Positions 50,301-64,000 are shown, numbered from the stretch's first letter. The stretch is 64,000 bases of DNA from Luscinia megarhynchos (GCA_034336665.1 CM067566.1:26070330-26134329); one strand, 5' to 3'. Program-made: numbers and translations. The notes: generated from the sequence alone by a model not told the origin.

Positions 50301-51490
50301 CCACCAACAGCAGCTCAATAAATGAACAGATTCAATATAAAAACAATTAACAAATAAATTCAATATAAAATAATATAATAAGCACATAATATTACTAGGT
50401 TGTCTGTTTGAATTAAAAAGGCTAGGTACCACAACACAATGTATTTTACTGTTTTTCTCTGATTAGATATTCTTAACAGTGACTTCTAAGACTATGCTGA
50501 TTTGGGCCCCTAATATTTTGTTGATGAATTTTGTACATGACATAATATTTGGGCTACTATATGAATGAATAATGTCAAAGTACTAATTATTTAATTCATG
50601 CAGGTCTTATTAAATACATGATACACTGCTAGAATGGTGCCCTTTCACAACATGCTTTAAGAAGAAGGTGTAAAGTATGCTAGTTGGCAAAGGAAGGTCT
50701 AAATGAAGAAGGACCAGCAGGTTATATTTCTATCTGGCACACAAAGTTAGTGATTTAACTTTCACATCATAGGAATGTTTTAGGAAAACCATCAGCACAT
50801 CCAACCTGACTCTTTTGTAAGATTCCACTGTGATATGCAGAATTGGAAGGGAAGGGTGTAAAGAAAAAAAAAAGCAATCCAGGCTCTAAAAACGACTGTG
50901 AGAGAAAATAACTGTCTACACAGAGGTGGTTGAAGCTACACAAGCATATCCAGAAACTGGACTTTTTTTCCCCAATATTCACTTTGGTACCAAATCAAAA
51001 CAACCGTCTTTTAAGTAATTCCTCAGAAAGGTTGAGGGATCTTTCTCTTCCTGTTTGACACTCATTGAAACAGAGCCATTGAGAAGATTTTTATATTGTT
51101 GGTCTCCCTATGACAGAGAGTGGTAAACATGGATGAGTGCAAGCTCCCTTGTTTAATGTATTTTCAGAAGACTGAATGCCCAAAGAGCACAGCAAATCCT
51201 GCCTAGCTGCAGTCATCTTGTCATACTGCAACACATCTCAAGTGGAGTTTCTACACTAGGCTAAAATACAGGGCAGTGCAGGAAAGGTTCTGAGATGGAC
51301 TATGTGAAGAAAACCCCACACCTCATGTTCAAATCAGCTGTGTGCCAATACTGCAGATTTGGCAGTATGATGGGGCTTGCTCATGATCACTCACAGCCAG
51401 GAAGGGTGGACTCATCCCTCAACCTCTGTATGAGCAGTTGAACAATCCAGGTGAGTGGCTGTGGTTTGCACACAAGGAGTCACATGAAAC

Positions 51491-51600
51491 AGCAGAATAG
51501 TGGCTTGTACAAAAGCAGCTCCTGAGCTCTAATCCCAGTGGTGCTGTTAACCACACTGGGTGGCCTAATGGCTTGTCTATGAATTTACATATTTGGGAGG
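51491..51600 (+). mobile_element. Possible MIR-type (CORE-SINE) relic
   Basis: Contains AATAGTGGCTTGTACAAAAG, then GAGCTCTAATCCCAGTGGTG, where the tRNA-derived promoter block of MIR has a GTTCGAATCCC-like sequence, then CTGGGTGGCCTAATGGCTTG, resembling the MIR core (CTGTGTGACCTTGGGCAAG). Order and spacing fit, but identity is low. Confidence 0.4.
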
Positions 51601-54600
51601 AAGAAAAGACTTCAACTGAGGCACTGGGTGCTCTACCCAACTTATGTTTTTACTGCACATTTTAAAATATCACACACCTGATTTGCCTTCTGCCAGATCT
51701 CTTTAATGTGAGTTGAAGGAAAAAAGGCCTTAAATTTGATCTATGGTCATTCACAGGCACTTTAAACTAATGAGAGAGGTGCAAAGGGACCTACCTGGGA
51801 ACAAAGTATGAGAGTCACATTCAACATGTGATCCCTTCAGGCACACTTCCAAACATACCACCACCTTTTACTGCTTCTTAGCAACACTTCTGACTAATGA
51901 GGTGGGTTTGTTACTAGAAAGCATTTCTTTCCTTAGGAGTTTTAAAATAGATCTGTATCTGAATAAGAAAGCATATAAATTGGTTCATTTAATAATTATG
52001 AAAGCTGAGCTATGAATGATAATAGCTCATATAATAATAATAATGATATTCCTGAAGAATCTTGAATAAAGCTAGGCAGACTGCAGGCTGTAGCTATAGA
52101 ACTTTGAAAATAGCAATGGCAAGAAGCATCAGTCCTGTAGAAACCCAGCACTGCTATTTATGATGAGTAACTATTCCTTTACTAAAGACATTACAGCAAT
52201 AAAACTAACCTGCTTGGTATTTTTAATTTATTTAATGTTTACCCATTTCTTTTCAAATGTGAAAAGATCTTGTTTTGTTTTCCAAACAACCAATGTAAGT
52301 TATTTATTAGATATTATATGTAATATCCATGTTATATTATAAATGTACTACCTTACCAAGGATTTGAGACATGCCACTGTACAGGATGCTGTTGAAGTAA
52401 ATGCAAAGGCTGATTTCACATGTCAAAATATGATCAGGCCATCTTTTAGTCCAACAGGAATTATTTTTTCCACATCTGTATTTCATTTTGATTCCAAACA
52501 CTGGTGTAGCCACATGTCAATGAGCACACTATCTTTCACATTCCTCCACTCTTCCCTCCTTCAAACTGAATGCACCACTGTGCCAGACTTACTGTTAGGA
52601 AAAATCACAGTGTGACTATGTGATTACTTTAATTAATCAAGGCTTAACATATGACTTGGGCCTCTGGGAATATTATTACAATCAATCCTGCAAGAAGCCT
52701 GAGCATATGAATGGTGGATTTGCATACGTCAAAAATTAATTTCCTCTGTAGTTATTCAATTCAGTCTTGGGGAAGCACTCTAGAATATGTTAAAGACAAT
52801 ATTCTAAAGGAAGGTTATCATCTAGCTCTAGAACTCTCTGTGATAAACACTACATAAATTAACTCAAGTATTTACATTGCACTTCTGCAAAAGTTATCAT
52901 TTCTGTCCTAAGGCTCCATTTATACTGGCTGTAGTTCAGAAATTAAATACGAAAACATACTCAAAATCACCTTCATGAAAACAAAATTATAGTAAAAATT
53001 ACCAGCATGTTTCTAGAAGGCAAACACATCCTTACATTCAACAGGAAGACATTTTACTGAAGCCCCAAATGCTTGTCTGTTATTTCGAAGTTAGAAATAT
53101 TTTATGATTACTTACATACGATTTTTCTTAAGCTGAACAATGTAAGACATGAGAAAGGGGCTATAATTTCACATTTTCTGCTCTGACACTTAGGACAACT
53201 TAATTTCTATAACTGAAACACTATTACAGGCTTGCTGTAAAATCTTCATAGTACATCCTTTGTGCACCTTATGAATTTCTCTACAACTTCACATTTAAAA
53301 AAAAATCTGATTCCTTTCATAATAATAGCAAATAGTTCCAGCTTTCCACAGCTGCAGAAGTTTGCTGTCCCTAGAGATTTGTCATGGTAAGCTCTTGCTT
53401 CCAATCAAAACAGTGACATAGTGGCCATGATTTACAGCTTGCAGAGGCTTGATTAGGGGACAGCACACTACTAAACAAATATTAAAGAACTTTTAATGTC
53501 CAGCAGAACTTTTAATCTTTACATCCCTCAAAAAATTTTAAAAACCCAACAAACAGCTCCTACCCAAAAGTAAAGGGAAATAGTAGCTGGTATTTAAAAC
53601 TTCTCTTCTTCTATTGTTAGGTTTCAACAGAAATAATCACCCATAAATGAGACTGGCTCTTTAAACAACTTCATCCTTATGATTTTAAATGGTAAACATC
53701 TCCACTGTTAACAGTAACAGAATGGCAAAACTTGCAGGATAGAAGAGAAGAATAATTGAAAGGCTTAGCATAATAAAAATGACTCTCAGGTAAAACTGGC
53801 AGTTCTCCTTATAGAATTATTAAGAAATAAATAATGAGAAGAAAATTAAAAATATGATAATTTATTTTAAAAGAGAGTAAGTTGATACATGAAAGGAACA
53901 TTTGTATTTCTATGTTCAAGTAAAATGTCTTGATTAGCATCAAGACTAAAAATTACTATGTGATGCTTTTTTGTTGTTCCCATTGAATTTGCCTAAGCAG
54001 AATGGAAATGGTAACTATGAATAAAAAATTCTAGAGTTTTTATTTTCTGTTAAAACAAGGCTTAAAAAACAGCCTACAGAACAATATAAAATTACATTTA
54101 GCAGGCTGATGATGTTTTGAAATTTAATTAGTAGCCAAGCTGTAGGCTTTCTTACTGAAGCCTGGTTTCTACTCAAATCTAGCAACTTCATTTTGGGAAA
54201 GTTAAATTTATCGCACAGGATTTGAGTGGTGATGAAGTGATCTTAGTTCTCTCCACTGAAACAATATAATAGATGAATGCAAAGAGCATGTATTCCAGCT
54301 GCTAATTTCTATCATTTTATGATCTATTTTTCACTGTGAGGTGGAATGAGGCACCAGCAGTTTAAGGTCTATATTTCTGAAAATGCCTGGCTTCACATGC
54401 ATGGTGAATTTGGGTTTTCTGTTTAAAATACTGGAGCTATTAAAAAAAACAAAAACACAATGATGCTGTATACATTCACCACTTGACAGAGATCTGAAGC
54501 CACAAATACAAACGATACATGAAATTTTATGAGTTATTTGGTCCAAAAGTGAAATATTTGCAAATGTTGCTATTCCTCTTTATGCAACTGTAGGGATATA

Positions 54601-56117
54601 TCTTGCAGAATACAGAAAAAAAAGTCACATTCAAACCCTTAGCTGCAATGCTAATTCTGAATATACAGCTTAAAACTATTATTATCACATACGTTACTTA
54701 TTAAGTAAAAAGCCTGAAGGTATTTGTCTGTCTACATTTAATTTGATAGTCTATTTTTCCTCCTCAATAAACTAGTTTTTAACAGGCAGATTTTCCAGTA
54801 TTTTTGTTCTCTGATAGCAGAATTCAGGTTTGTAGAATTGTTTAATTTTCTGCAGTTTGGAGTCTTCAGTGAAGAAGCTGTTTACTTCCAGCGTGGTTAC
54901 ACAGTGAAAATACATCTGCATTTATGGAGTTAATAGTCCTCTTATTAATTTTACCCTGCTTTTTTTTTAATAGAAACCTAATGAAAACCATGTTTATGTG
55001 CTCAAAGGCACAGAGGAAATTCATTACTCTGAGGAATAACACACTCCACAAGTGAAATGAAAGTAATCTTATTTATGACAGGAAGGGGCCTTCACTAGAC
55101 TCAACTCCACCACACTTGGACTGATACTGGCTGCATGAAAGAAGCTGCAAATTCAGGAACTGGTTTCAAATGTAAGCCTCATCTCAGCAATAAACACATT
55201 TGCAGTTTAGTCTCGCAAACATTTAAAATCTGCTGAAGGGGAAGCACCCAGTTATTATATTTACTATAAACATGTGACAAAAAGAATGCATCAATTACAA
55301 GAAAAGCAGGAATGTGGTCTCTCATTCTGGGTGCCTTTCTTCCACTTGGAAATGAGCCTCCTTCTGTTCCTTGGTCAGTGTCCACCATAAAACACACCTA
55401 TGCCTATGGCCATCCTGCTGAGTATCAGATCTGGCCCTTTGCTTTGGGTATAACAGCTGTGCTGCAGCAAGTGAAACCCCCAAGTTTCCATGCACTTGGT
55501 TGTGGGGAGAAGAGAGCTTCATAAATACACTCACCTGGAGAATGCCTGAGCAGTGGGAGGTGGAAGACTGTGGGTAAGGATAGGTGCTGCAGGGCTGAAG
55601 CCTCAGCTTGCTAAAGAGCTCGATGCCCAGAGGTACCTGGGCAGAATTATTCTGGTACCTGGTATCAGAATTACCTGCACAGCCAGGTAATTCCCTAAGC
55701 AGAAAAGGGAAACCAGGAATGCCGAAAATGATTTACTGTCCCATCCACCCAGCCCTGTACACGTGTGTTCCGAGCATCTGGCATCCATGTGCATGCATGC
55801 ATATGTGTCTGAATTTGAAAGAAAGAAAAAAACCTTCCTGCAAGAAGGGAAGAGAATGAGAAAATGTCTGACAAGTTATTGCTACATCTATTTTGGTGTG
55901 AGATTGCATCTTTTTCTTGAAGAAAATCAAATCAAAACAGAAAAACGTTTCTTAGCACTGTGAAAGTCAAACCCTATGTTCATCCCATTTCTAGAGACTT
56001 CAAAAGAGAGCTTTCATTAATGGAAAGTTCTGATGTACAGCAAGCTGGATGGCTCCACATGCGTTTGCAATTTCTGTATCTAAACCCACATGTTTTACAT
56101 TCCTTGGGTTTCTTCTC

Positions 56118-56281
56118 CGAATCGTCTCGAGCTAAAAAGGGGCAGGAGGGAGGAAGGAGCTGCCGTGCCAAGGCTTCCAGGAGGCAATAAGCCCCATCGC
56201 CCACAAGAAGGCACTGTGGGTTAAAAAATAGGAATATGCCGGGATTTCTGGAGGGAATTGACCTTTTAGTTCCCGCCGACG
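56118..56281. promoter_or_regulatory. Local CpG cluster, candidate regulatory element
   Basis: Nine CpG dinucleotides in 164 bases, in a region where CpG is otherwise rare. It includes CCGAATCGTCTCGAGC at the left and TTCCCGCCGACGGG at the right; TTCCCGCC matches the E2F consensus. No initiator or TATA box is obvious. It could be an unmethylated enhancer or cryptic promoter inside the SCFD2 intron. A minus-strand 114-codon frame (55980-56324) overlaps it. Confidence 0.35.
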
Positions 56282-56879
56282 GGTAAAAGCCCAGCACAAG
56301 ATGTGTGGGTTTCTCCAGCATCACAAAGGACAGCTGCCTTTGTCTGCCTGCAGATGTTTGGCCAGTTGCAGTTTGGATGCTTGACCAGTGAGTGAGATAC
56401 GCTCTTCAGCCTAGCACAAGGAATTAACTGATATTCTTGTACATCTTCCCCCAGAAAGCAACTTACAACACTAAAACAAGCTTGACAAATTTGAAGATTT
56501 AGTTAAAGGAAAACATACTTGGCTCGCTCTTTGTTATATTGCTTTTGCAATTATAATATGTTTGCATTTGTACAGGCACTTCACTTTTTCCTCATGCGAT
56601 CTAAGTCCCCCCCTCTGCTTCATGCCACAAAAAAGCAATTAATCCTTTGTTTGCAACATTGGTCAGTTGTCATGGAAATTAAGATGATTTCACAAATTCA
56701 AAAGCATGAACATTTTTGGATCACATATTAAGAGAACAGGGTGTCATAGACAGACCATGTCTGTTAGAAATAGCTCAGTATGCAGTAAGTGCAACAGAAA
56801 AAGGATATTTTGGAAGAATATAAAACTTTTTAAAACACACAGAAACCCCAAAGTCTTGCCTTGGCCTAAAATATCTGAG

Positions 56880-56957
56880 CATTTCTCCCAACAAGCAAGC
56901 TGTACTTTAGATCTTGAACATTCCTCCCAACAGAAAAATTGTACTTTAAATCACTTG
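56880..56957. repeat. Tandem duplication of a 39-base unit
   Basis: Two adjacent diverged copies: the first starts CATTTCTCCCAACAAGCAAG and contains TGTACTTTAGATC; the second starts CATTCCTCCCAACAGAAAAA and contains TGTACTTTAAATC. Only two units are visible. Confidence 0.75.
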
Positions 56958-59900
56958 CAGCTTTTCGTTTGCACAGAAGATTTCTCAATCTCTTTGTCTG
57001 GATTTGAACTTGTCAGCTAGGAGAGCAGAATTGAGCCTCTCCTCTTCCCTTGACAGATGATCTATTTGCTGACAGAGATGAGCAAGGGAGTGGACAATCT
57101 CAACCGTGTTTTTCTACAGCCATATTTTATTCCCCTCTTAACGTCAACACAAAAAGGCAGAAGCAGCTGCACTGAAGAAATAAGTGAAGCTGCTCTCTAT
57201 GATGTCTATATACCTCAAAAAGTGCCTGGCATGGGCCAAAATTCTCCATGATGACAAGGCTAAAGGCCAGCACAGAGCCATGGCACACAAGGTCACTGCA
57301 GACTTAGATGTACTCTCAGGTAATGTATAAACTGAGGCTCCTACACGATCCTGAATGAAACACTGTCTGAGCCTCGTGAACAAGATGACAGATAGTGCCA
57401 GACGCCTCCTTGGGTTGTGGGAGCTGCCAGACTAGCTCCATACAGCTGAAAGATGTTGTACAGAGAGATCCCTTGACATTATCAGAATTGAATTAAGTTG
57501 AACTGGCAATAACAACAGAGGTAGTATATGGAACTGCTTGCTTTCTAGCTGATGCCTCTTCTCCCAAATTAAATTAGCCACCCCTCTGCCCCAGCAGAAA
57601 GCCACCAACCCACAGCTCACACATACCACCTTGTCTTGGATTGTCAGGCAGGAAGGGGACACAATTCTCTCCCTACCACGTCTCACAACTGCTGAACAGA
57701 CTTGTATCACAAAGCACAAGCCATGCCAGTGATCTTTGCTCAAAGATACGGAGGTGGAGTTTATAACAAGTGTATTCACTCTCCTTAAAGAGATTTTGAA
57801 AACTTGTAACAACTATGGTTCTTCCTCTTAGACGCATGCCACACAGATGTTAAGCACCTCAAAATGGTAAAAATGAAGGAAAGCTTGGGTGAAAATGTCA
57901 GCCTTTGATTCCACAGCAATCCGTAACCTACTCAACAAAAGGGGGAACAACGGGGCAAGTGTTCCCTTGCAATACAGGAAGCCAATCTCAGTGAAAACCA
58001 CCAGCTGACTCTTTTCTGTCATGAAAGAGAAGTCTAGATTTATTTAAACATTATTCCTCAGATAGTCTAGAATATGTCCAATTACATTTTTTATTAGTAT
58101 TTTTTGTTTTAGTAGAACTTTTGTGGAGCACTGGTATCTGAAAACCAATACTCCCCTGAAGCATTTGTAGTTCAACCCCTTGAGGACACTTTCAAGGAGA
58201 ACTGGTTCAGCACACAAGTTTAATTTTACTTCTTGGGCACACACATCACATCTGGATTCAACGCTGGAGTGGAGCCACAGCTCATAAAAATCTGTGCAGC
58301 TTTAACTCATGAAGCTACTACTCCTAGGTAAAAGAATACGATTTATCTTTACTTTGATGAGATTCTTTGTTAGATCACCAAAATTAACTGCCAGGATACC
58401 TGGATTCTGCCACAGCACGGATGTTAAATAAACCTACCAAATTTTAAGCCCACTATGAGACACACAGACTGAATGAACTGTGTGAACACTTAATACGGTA
58501 TGATGAAGAAAGTCTGAAACTACACGAAGAGAAATGTGAGGCTGCACTTTCATCTGGGACAGTTATTCTACAGCAAGCAAGCAGAGGAAAATGCCCTAAA
58601 TCTGAGGAGCTCCATTTCATTCTCTCTTAGCTGCCTAGATCCTTTATCACAATGACAGAGCTGATTCAAGCAGCATGATTTTGGAAAGGTGGGTGCCTTG
58701 AAAGAGCCTTTTCTCAAGCTATAGCCAGTTGCACTTAAATAAAAATGTACCAGCCAAGTTCCCTGGAGTATTCCCCTGCAATATTTCAGCTGACTACAGT
58801 TTGTAAATGCTTGGGTTCATGGGTTTCCTTCCTTGTGCCTTTCCCAAATGCAAACAGACCTGAGGGTGATGCCAACCATGAGTTACTGGCACTGTTTCAG
58901 ATTCCACTCAACCCTTCCATTAGCAGAAATACAATCAAGCTTACAGCTAACAATTTGCATGCTACTATTTTCTTTGTGCTTAAATAGGTCTTTCCGGAAA
59001 ATGGATCTCTGCATATCTGTACCAAAGATCATATGTAAACTCTTGAAGAATTCAGAAAATACAACACAGCTCATGCCAGTCTAACTTTGCTCATTAATAA
59101 GTACATAGAGCATATGTTCATACATAACTCTGGGATTATACTTGTACAATCACATTAACCTTTGGACTGCTGGTGTTTGCCCTTAATTTACATCTAGTTT
59201 TCAATTGCATATACAGTGCTGCTAATAGTAGAAAAATACTACCCCACAAAAATCATAATCACTGATAACAAAGCTGATAATGGAGTAGAATGTTTCACTT
59301 CCACCAGATTAATATAATTACCATAGAACATCCATAATCAATTGCATCTGTATCACAGAAAAATGCTCTTATTTGCAGCCTTTGCTGAAACTCAGCATGG
59401 AAATATTTCAGTGGGGGTAAAAGGGATGAAACAGCAAAGGCAGGGGAGGAAGAGACAAGTCAGTAACTTTCCCAAGACACTGATTTAATTTAAAAGGGTA
59501 GTAGCTTTTTTTTAGTAGCTGGGCCCAGAGCATTGTTCCCACATTGCCTGCATTAGTTCCACCCCATTGCTAATTACTGTTTGAATGTGATGTCCTGTGC
59601 AGAAGCTAAACAGAGCAGTCTCCAGAATCTCCCCCAACTGACTCTATCTTGCTGAGCAAGCAGGAGAGACCTCTGATGAGGGAGGATGGTGCTTGTCAGG
59701 CCAGGCAGAAGAAACCAGGCTCCATCCAACCCAAACCCACAACAACAGGACTCAACAAGAGCCTTCCCTACCCTGAGTGAGCACCAACAGCACGTCTAAT
59801 CTGAGGAGACACCAGCAGTTGTTCCCAGTTTGCCTGTTTGCTTTGAGCAGCTGCCTCCACTGTTGGTGCTCAGACAATAAACCAACAAGTGGGATCTGTG

Positions 59901-62900
59901 CTGACCTCAGGTTTGCCCAAACCCACAGGGCAACAGACGTTTCAAAAACTTTCAGCAGGACCAGCAGACAAATGTGACAAACCTTGCATGGCACTGCTTT
60001 TGTTTAGGTGGGGTCTCATGATATGTGATAAATCACCTGTCTCCACAGGTCCCATTCTCCTCTGTTACCAGTGAGTCTGAATTCCAACCTCAAAAAAATA
60101 GCAAAATGCCCCTTTGTTGATGAAGAAAGTATACAGGTGAAACAACAGCACTCAGAAATGCTGAGCTGGTGTTCCTTTGACACATACAGTATTGGTTGGC
60201 AGGGAAAAGAAAACCTTCCATTTTACAAAATAAACCTTCTACATAGTAGGCTTATTATAGTTAATATTTTTATTATAGTTAACTCTACATACAACAGTAT
60301 CTCACTAGAAAATGCAGATTTTACTGTAATTATCTTATAAATTACCTTAATATAAACCCTGTGATTTTAAAAATAAAACTATCTTTCATAACCAGGTTCA
60401 ACGATTAACCTTAAAATATCAGTGCAAGGAGAGAGGAAAAAAACCGAAAAACTAACCCACAGAAAAAACCTAAAACCTATTTCCCTTTCAAAATAATGGG
60501 TTTTAACTTTTTGACATGTGTTAGGGAAGAGAATAGGAATTTCTTTCCAAAGCAATGATCACTGCATGAATGTTTTGATAACGATGTTGTTTTAATTGCC
60601 TGCTTTTACATTAGGAACACATGGCAAACTGAGGTGTGTGTGCTAACACAATATTCTCAGGACAAAGCTGTGAGAGTGCATCTACAGTGACCTGTTCTGA
60701 GAAAGACAGCTGTGCTCTAAGCTCTCAACAAAGTTAGCCTATTTCAACTTGTGTTCAGCAGCTGAAAAAAAAGCTACATAATTTGTTTCTCATTTCTTAC
60801 AGAAGAACAGTAAAAGAATTCTCATTGTGTAATATTCTGCTTTTTCCATAGAAAAAAGCTCACACAATACAGTTTGTTTCCTTCAAAACTGCAGTTTCTT
60901 TCACTTTATGTAAATCATCACCATTTTTACTGCTAAAAGAAAGACTTCATTGCCAAGAGATGCAATGGATTGCCTGCTCTCCTGCAAGGGCTCTTGGCTT
61001 GAGAGAGACCTAGATGGAAGCTGAGCAACACCTCCTGAGCAAATGCCAAGACAGCAGCTGGAACCCATTACAGAGTGGGACAATCCTGTCCAAACAACTG
61101 AATGCCAGGATCTCAGGGTACGAAAGGCTTAGAGGATTTGCTATAAAAAAGCAAGGATCTTCATGAGAGTTTGGATTTTTGGGTTTAAAAACAGTTTTGC
61201 TGGCTACTGAAAACAGTCCTATAATTTTGCTGTTTTGATAATAATGTGAAAGGAGCTATTCCCCCAGTACTGTGGCTCTGAACAGTCACTGGTCTTCAGG
61301 AGAAAAATAAATGAGAAGAAAAGTAGACTCAAAGTGCTTCACAATTAAAGAAGAAGGAAAAAAAAATAAAATATTTTTAAGCTTAGAGCTAGTAACTATC
61401 TCCTAATACCACTCAGGAAACAGAAATTTTACCCCAAAGTGTTGCACGCCTCTGTTGTGATATGATAAATTTGCAATAATTTTCAGTAACTATGACTTGG
61501 ACTTCAATGAGACTGAAGATAAGCAATTCTGTTCTGAGAAACTTTTGAAGGTAATCACTTTATGGAAAGGTCTCAGCCCAAACACTGGAGAAAGCTGGAA
61601 GATAGGAAATGCGTAGATAACTATCTAATGCTGGAAAGCAACTCCAAACTTACCAAAGGACAGTTTGGGTTGGAAGTATTTCAGTTAGGAAGCAGAAGGG
61701 AGTGGGGTCTCTGAAATAAGGAAAGAGCACCAATCAGCTCAAAATGCAGCAGTCTGTGCAGCCTCTCCCTTAGACAGTTCCAAGATGCTGGTTTTTGTCT
61801 GCAAAGTCCTTCCTTGTGGTGGTCCCAAAGAGCTGCTGCTGCTGATTAGCCCACATCAGGAGAAGAGGAAGACTGAGAGGAGGATGAAGAATCAGTTGCA
61901 GCTGTAAAAGCCAGAGTGACCTAGCAGGAAAGACAGAGAGATGCCAGCACCCACTCACCTGCAGGATGGAATTCAAGCCCTTCATTTCCTGCCCCTACAT
62001 ATTCCCCAACAAGGAAAATTAAGACTACAAACTAACCCTCATTGCCAAGACACCAGCACCTGAAATGTGTTTTGGACCTTGTTTATGCTAACTCAGTTTC
62101 TGTGAGGTATTCAGATACAACAGCCTGGGAATAGATTGCTATTTAATAAGGACTTATAGCACAGAATGAACAAGCACAGATAGAAACCTGCTGTTTTCAC
62201 GGTCTGCCAGATACAAGCCTACACCAATGGCAATTTCCTCAAATCACTAATGGATTCTGTTGCATTTGTGCCTCTTATTTTTGATAAACTTTGAATCAAA
62301 CAGCAAGTCTGCCTTCTCAAATGGCTATATTTACCAAAGGCAGGGCAAGAGAAAGATTTGACTATATTTTTCATTACACAATGGCAAACAGCAAAGCCAA
62401 ACTCTACAAACAGCTGCCACTGAACTGTACAGGCAGTGCAAGCTCTGCAGGGCAACCACTGGAAATGAGCAGAGAAGAAAAGGTGGGAGAGCTAAGGTGG
62501 AGGAAGGACAGCCCAGAATGAGAAACAAAACTACTAGAGCAAATATGCTCACAGTGGGTTAGTTAAAAATATGCCTCTGGCCTAGTTAAGTGATGGAAGA
62601 AGAAAATATTGTGGCATCTCCTAGGATAAAAAGCCTGCCTGTGGTGGGGAGCGAGGGAATTGCTGATGTGGCTGTGCCTTTGGGCTGGTTGCAAAGCCTG
62701 ATTCCTGCCACTCTGGGGTCATGAACAGACTTCTCCCATGGGGAATGATGACAGGACAGCTCTGCAGTTCAATCTTGGATTCAGGTGAGAGGAGAGATTA
62801 ATATCACCACCTTCCTAATGAGATGGTAGACAAAGCTTGCAGGCATGAGAGGGGCTTGCATGGCACAAAGGAGGCTGCCCAGTCAGGGAAGCTAAAAACA

Positions 62901-64000
62901 GCCTTCAAAATCTGGGTCTGCTGCTTAAGTGGCCAGGAAAAGACTGAGAAATCAGAAAAGGAAAATGGGCCCCAGAAAAGAGCTGAAAATGACATTTGTC
63001 CAGCTTCAGGAAGCTAACAGATTCTCATGTTTCTGGGTACAAAACCCAACACAAACTCAGGAAAAATAAGCTCATACTTTGAAGAGTTAATGTCTGTGCA
63101 CAAAACAAAAGTGGAGGATCACACTTTGGGGCACAGGGATATTGGGAAATCAAATATAAAACTCAAGATGAGAAACAGGCAACGAAGGAAAATGGTATCT
63201 ACAATTTCTGGCTTTAATCATTGCTCAAGAGCCAAGTCTGGAGCAGCTAAGACATGTGATGACTGCTTGGATACTCCTGAGGGACACACTTGGCTCTCAG
63301 AGAAGGAAAACCACCCCTCACATGGGATGGATAGGGAGCATGAGCAGGTGCCAACTATCACATTCCACCAGCAATTTATGGTGTTTGACATGGATGCACA
63401 ATAGTTTTTGCTCTTCAGATGCTGCTTTTCCCTTTTTTCTGAGGGAACTTTTACATATACTCCTGTCCATACAGCTTAGAGAATTCACTTTTTAAGCCTG
63501 TAATTTTAAAAAATCTTGAATTATTTTACAAACACGTACACAGCCTCACTTTTCAGATTGGTAATGCTGAGAATGACAGTAAGTAACCAACTACTGATCT
63601 TGTCTATTGTAGATTTAAGGTGATAAGGAGAAAGGCAGTCAAAGACTCAACATGGTCTATGCCTTTGGAGGCTCTGCTGCTGTGCTGTTTCACTTTGAAT
63701 GTTTGCAACAAGCCCACAGTCCAAATCCTTAGTGGAGGTGGTGCTCCAACCATAGACCAAAATTAAATTAAAGTTAGAAGCACTGTTTGTTTGTGTCTGG
63801 GTCAAGAACTGTTGCAATCAGACCTCACATTTCATGACCATGACCAGAAACAGATTATTTTACACATGGGATGTCAAATATACCCAGTAAAATTGTTTGG
63901 ATTTTTGCTTCATTTTTTATTCTATTTTTTCCCAAAACAGAAATATTTTCTTTGATTGCACTGAATAGATTTTTGCATTTTCATGGAAAGAATTTTCTAG

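Larger units (their letters stand above)
18076..64000 (-). other. SCFD2: Large upstream SCFD2 intronic region (at least 45.9 kb)
   Basis: Four SCFD2 exons encode only the last 161 of about 680 residues, so earlier exons must lie further right. Reading for the expected upstream peptide blocks gave no convincing exon, so this stretch is taken as one or more introns. Sub-regions: 18076-19765 and 20440-23160 show nothing recognisable; 23771-31539 is AT-rich with no gene; 32221-42516 holds a small hairpin (36685-36732) and otherwise no gene; 43461-64000 holds a hexamer repeat, a possible MIR, a duplicated 39-mer and a CpG cluster. A short exon missed by eye remains possible. Confidence 0.7.

Noticed and set aside
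62823..63404. Two consecutive lysine-rich plus-strand frames (64 and 125 codons)
   Set aside because: No family recognised, different frames, no promoter or splice evidence; the composition follows the purine-rich plus strand.
1..64000. tRNA, rRNA, snoRNA and CRISPR-like structures
   Set aside because: No tRNA B-box with a matching A-box, no box C/D or H/ACA arrangement and no spaced direct repeats were seen by eye; a covariance-model scan was not possible.

Overview
This is a eukaryotic nuclear window, AT-rich and mostly intronic, almost certainly from a bird. Evidence: several CR1 LINE copies ending in the typical ATTCTATGATTCT-like 3' repeats, a solo retroviral LTR of the kind common in birds (especially songbirds), and two genes that sit side by side in vertebrates. 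No operon, phage, CRISPR or other prokaryotic-style system is visible, and I found no clearly undescribed biological system.

Layout. The left edge carries the 3' end of RASL11B on the + strand (intron to 705, last coding exon 706-1173, 3' UTR to about 2265). It converges tail to tail with SCFD2 on the - strand. SCFD2 is read from right to left. Its poly(A) signal is at 3661-3666, its inferred 3' UTR runs to 5220, and its four last coding exons are at 5221-5313, 8996-9115, 14365-14499 and 17936-18075. These exons join in frame to give the C-terminal 161 residues of the Sec1-like protein. The intron between the two most 5' exons seen here uses a GC donor rather than GT. Everything from 18076 to 64000 is best explained as one or more upstream SCFD2 introns; I recognised no further coding exon there, but a short one could have been missed.

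The introns hold CR1 copies of different ages, one 662-bp solo LTR with a perfect 6-bp target duplication, a 185-bp all-purine hexamer microsatellite, candidate MIR and reverse-transcriptase relics, a 13-bp perfect hairpin and a local CpG cluster near 56.1-56.3 kb. The many short open frames elsewhere look like chance frames in AT-rich non-coding DNA or decayed repeats.

The two genes have no evident shared pathway. RASL11B encodes an atypical Ras-like GTPase and SCFD2 a Sec1/Munc18-like protein. Their adjacency is a conserved synteny block (in human, 4q12). Human protein comparisons are from general knowledge of these families, not from a search.
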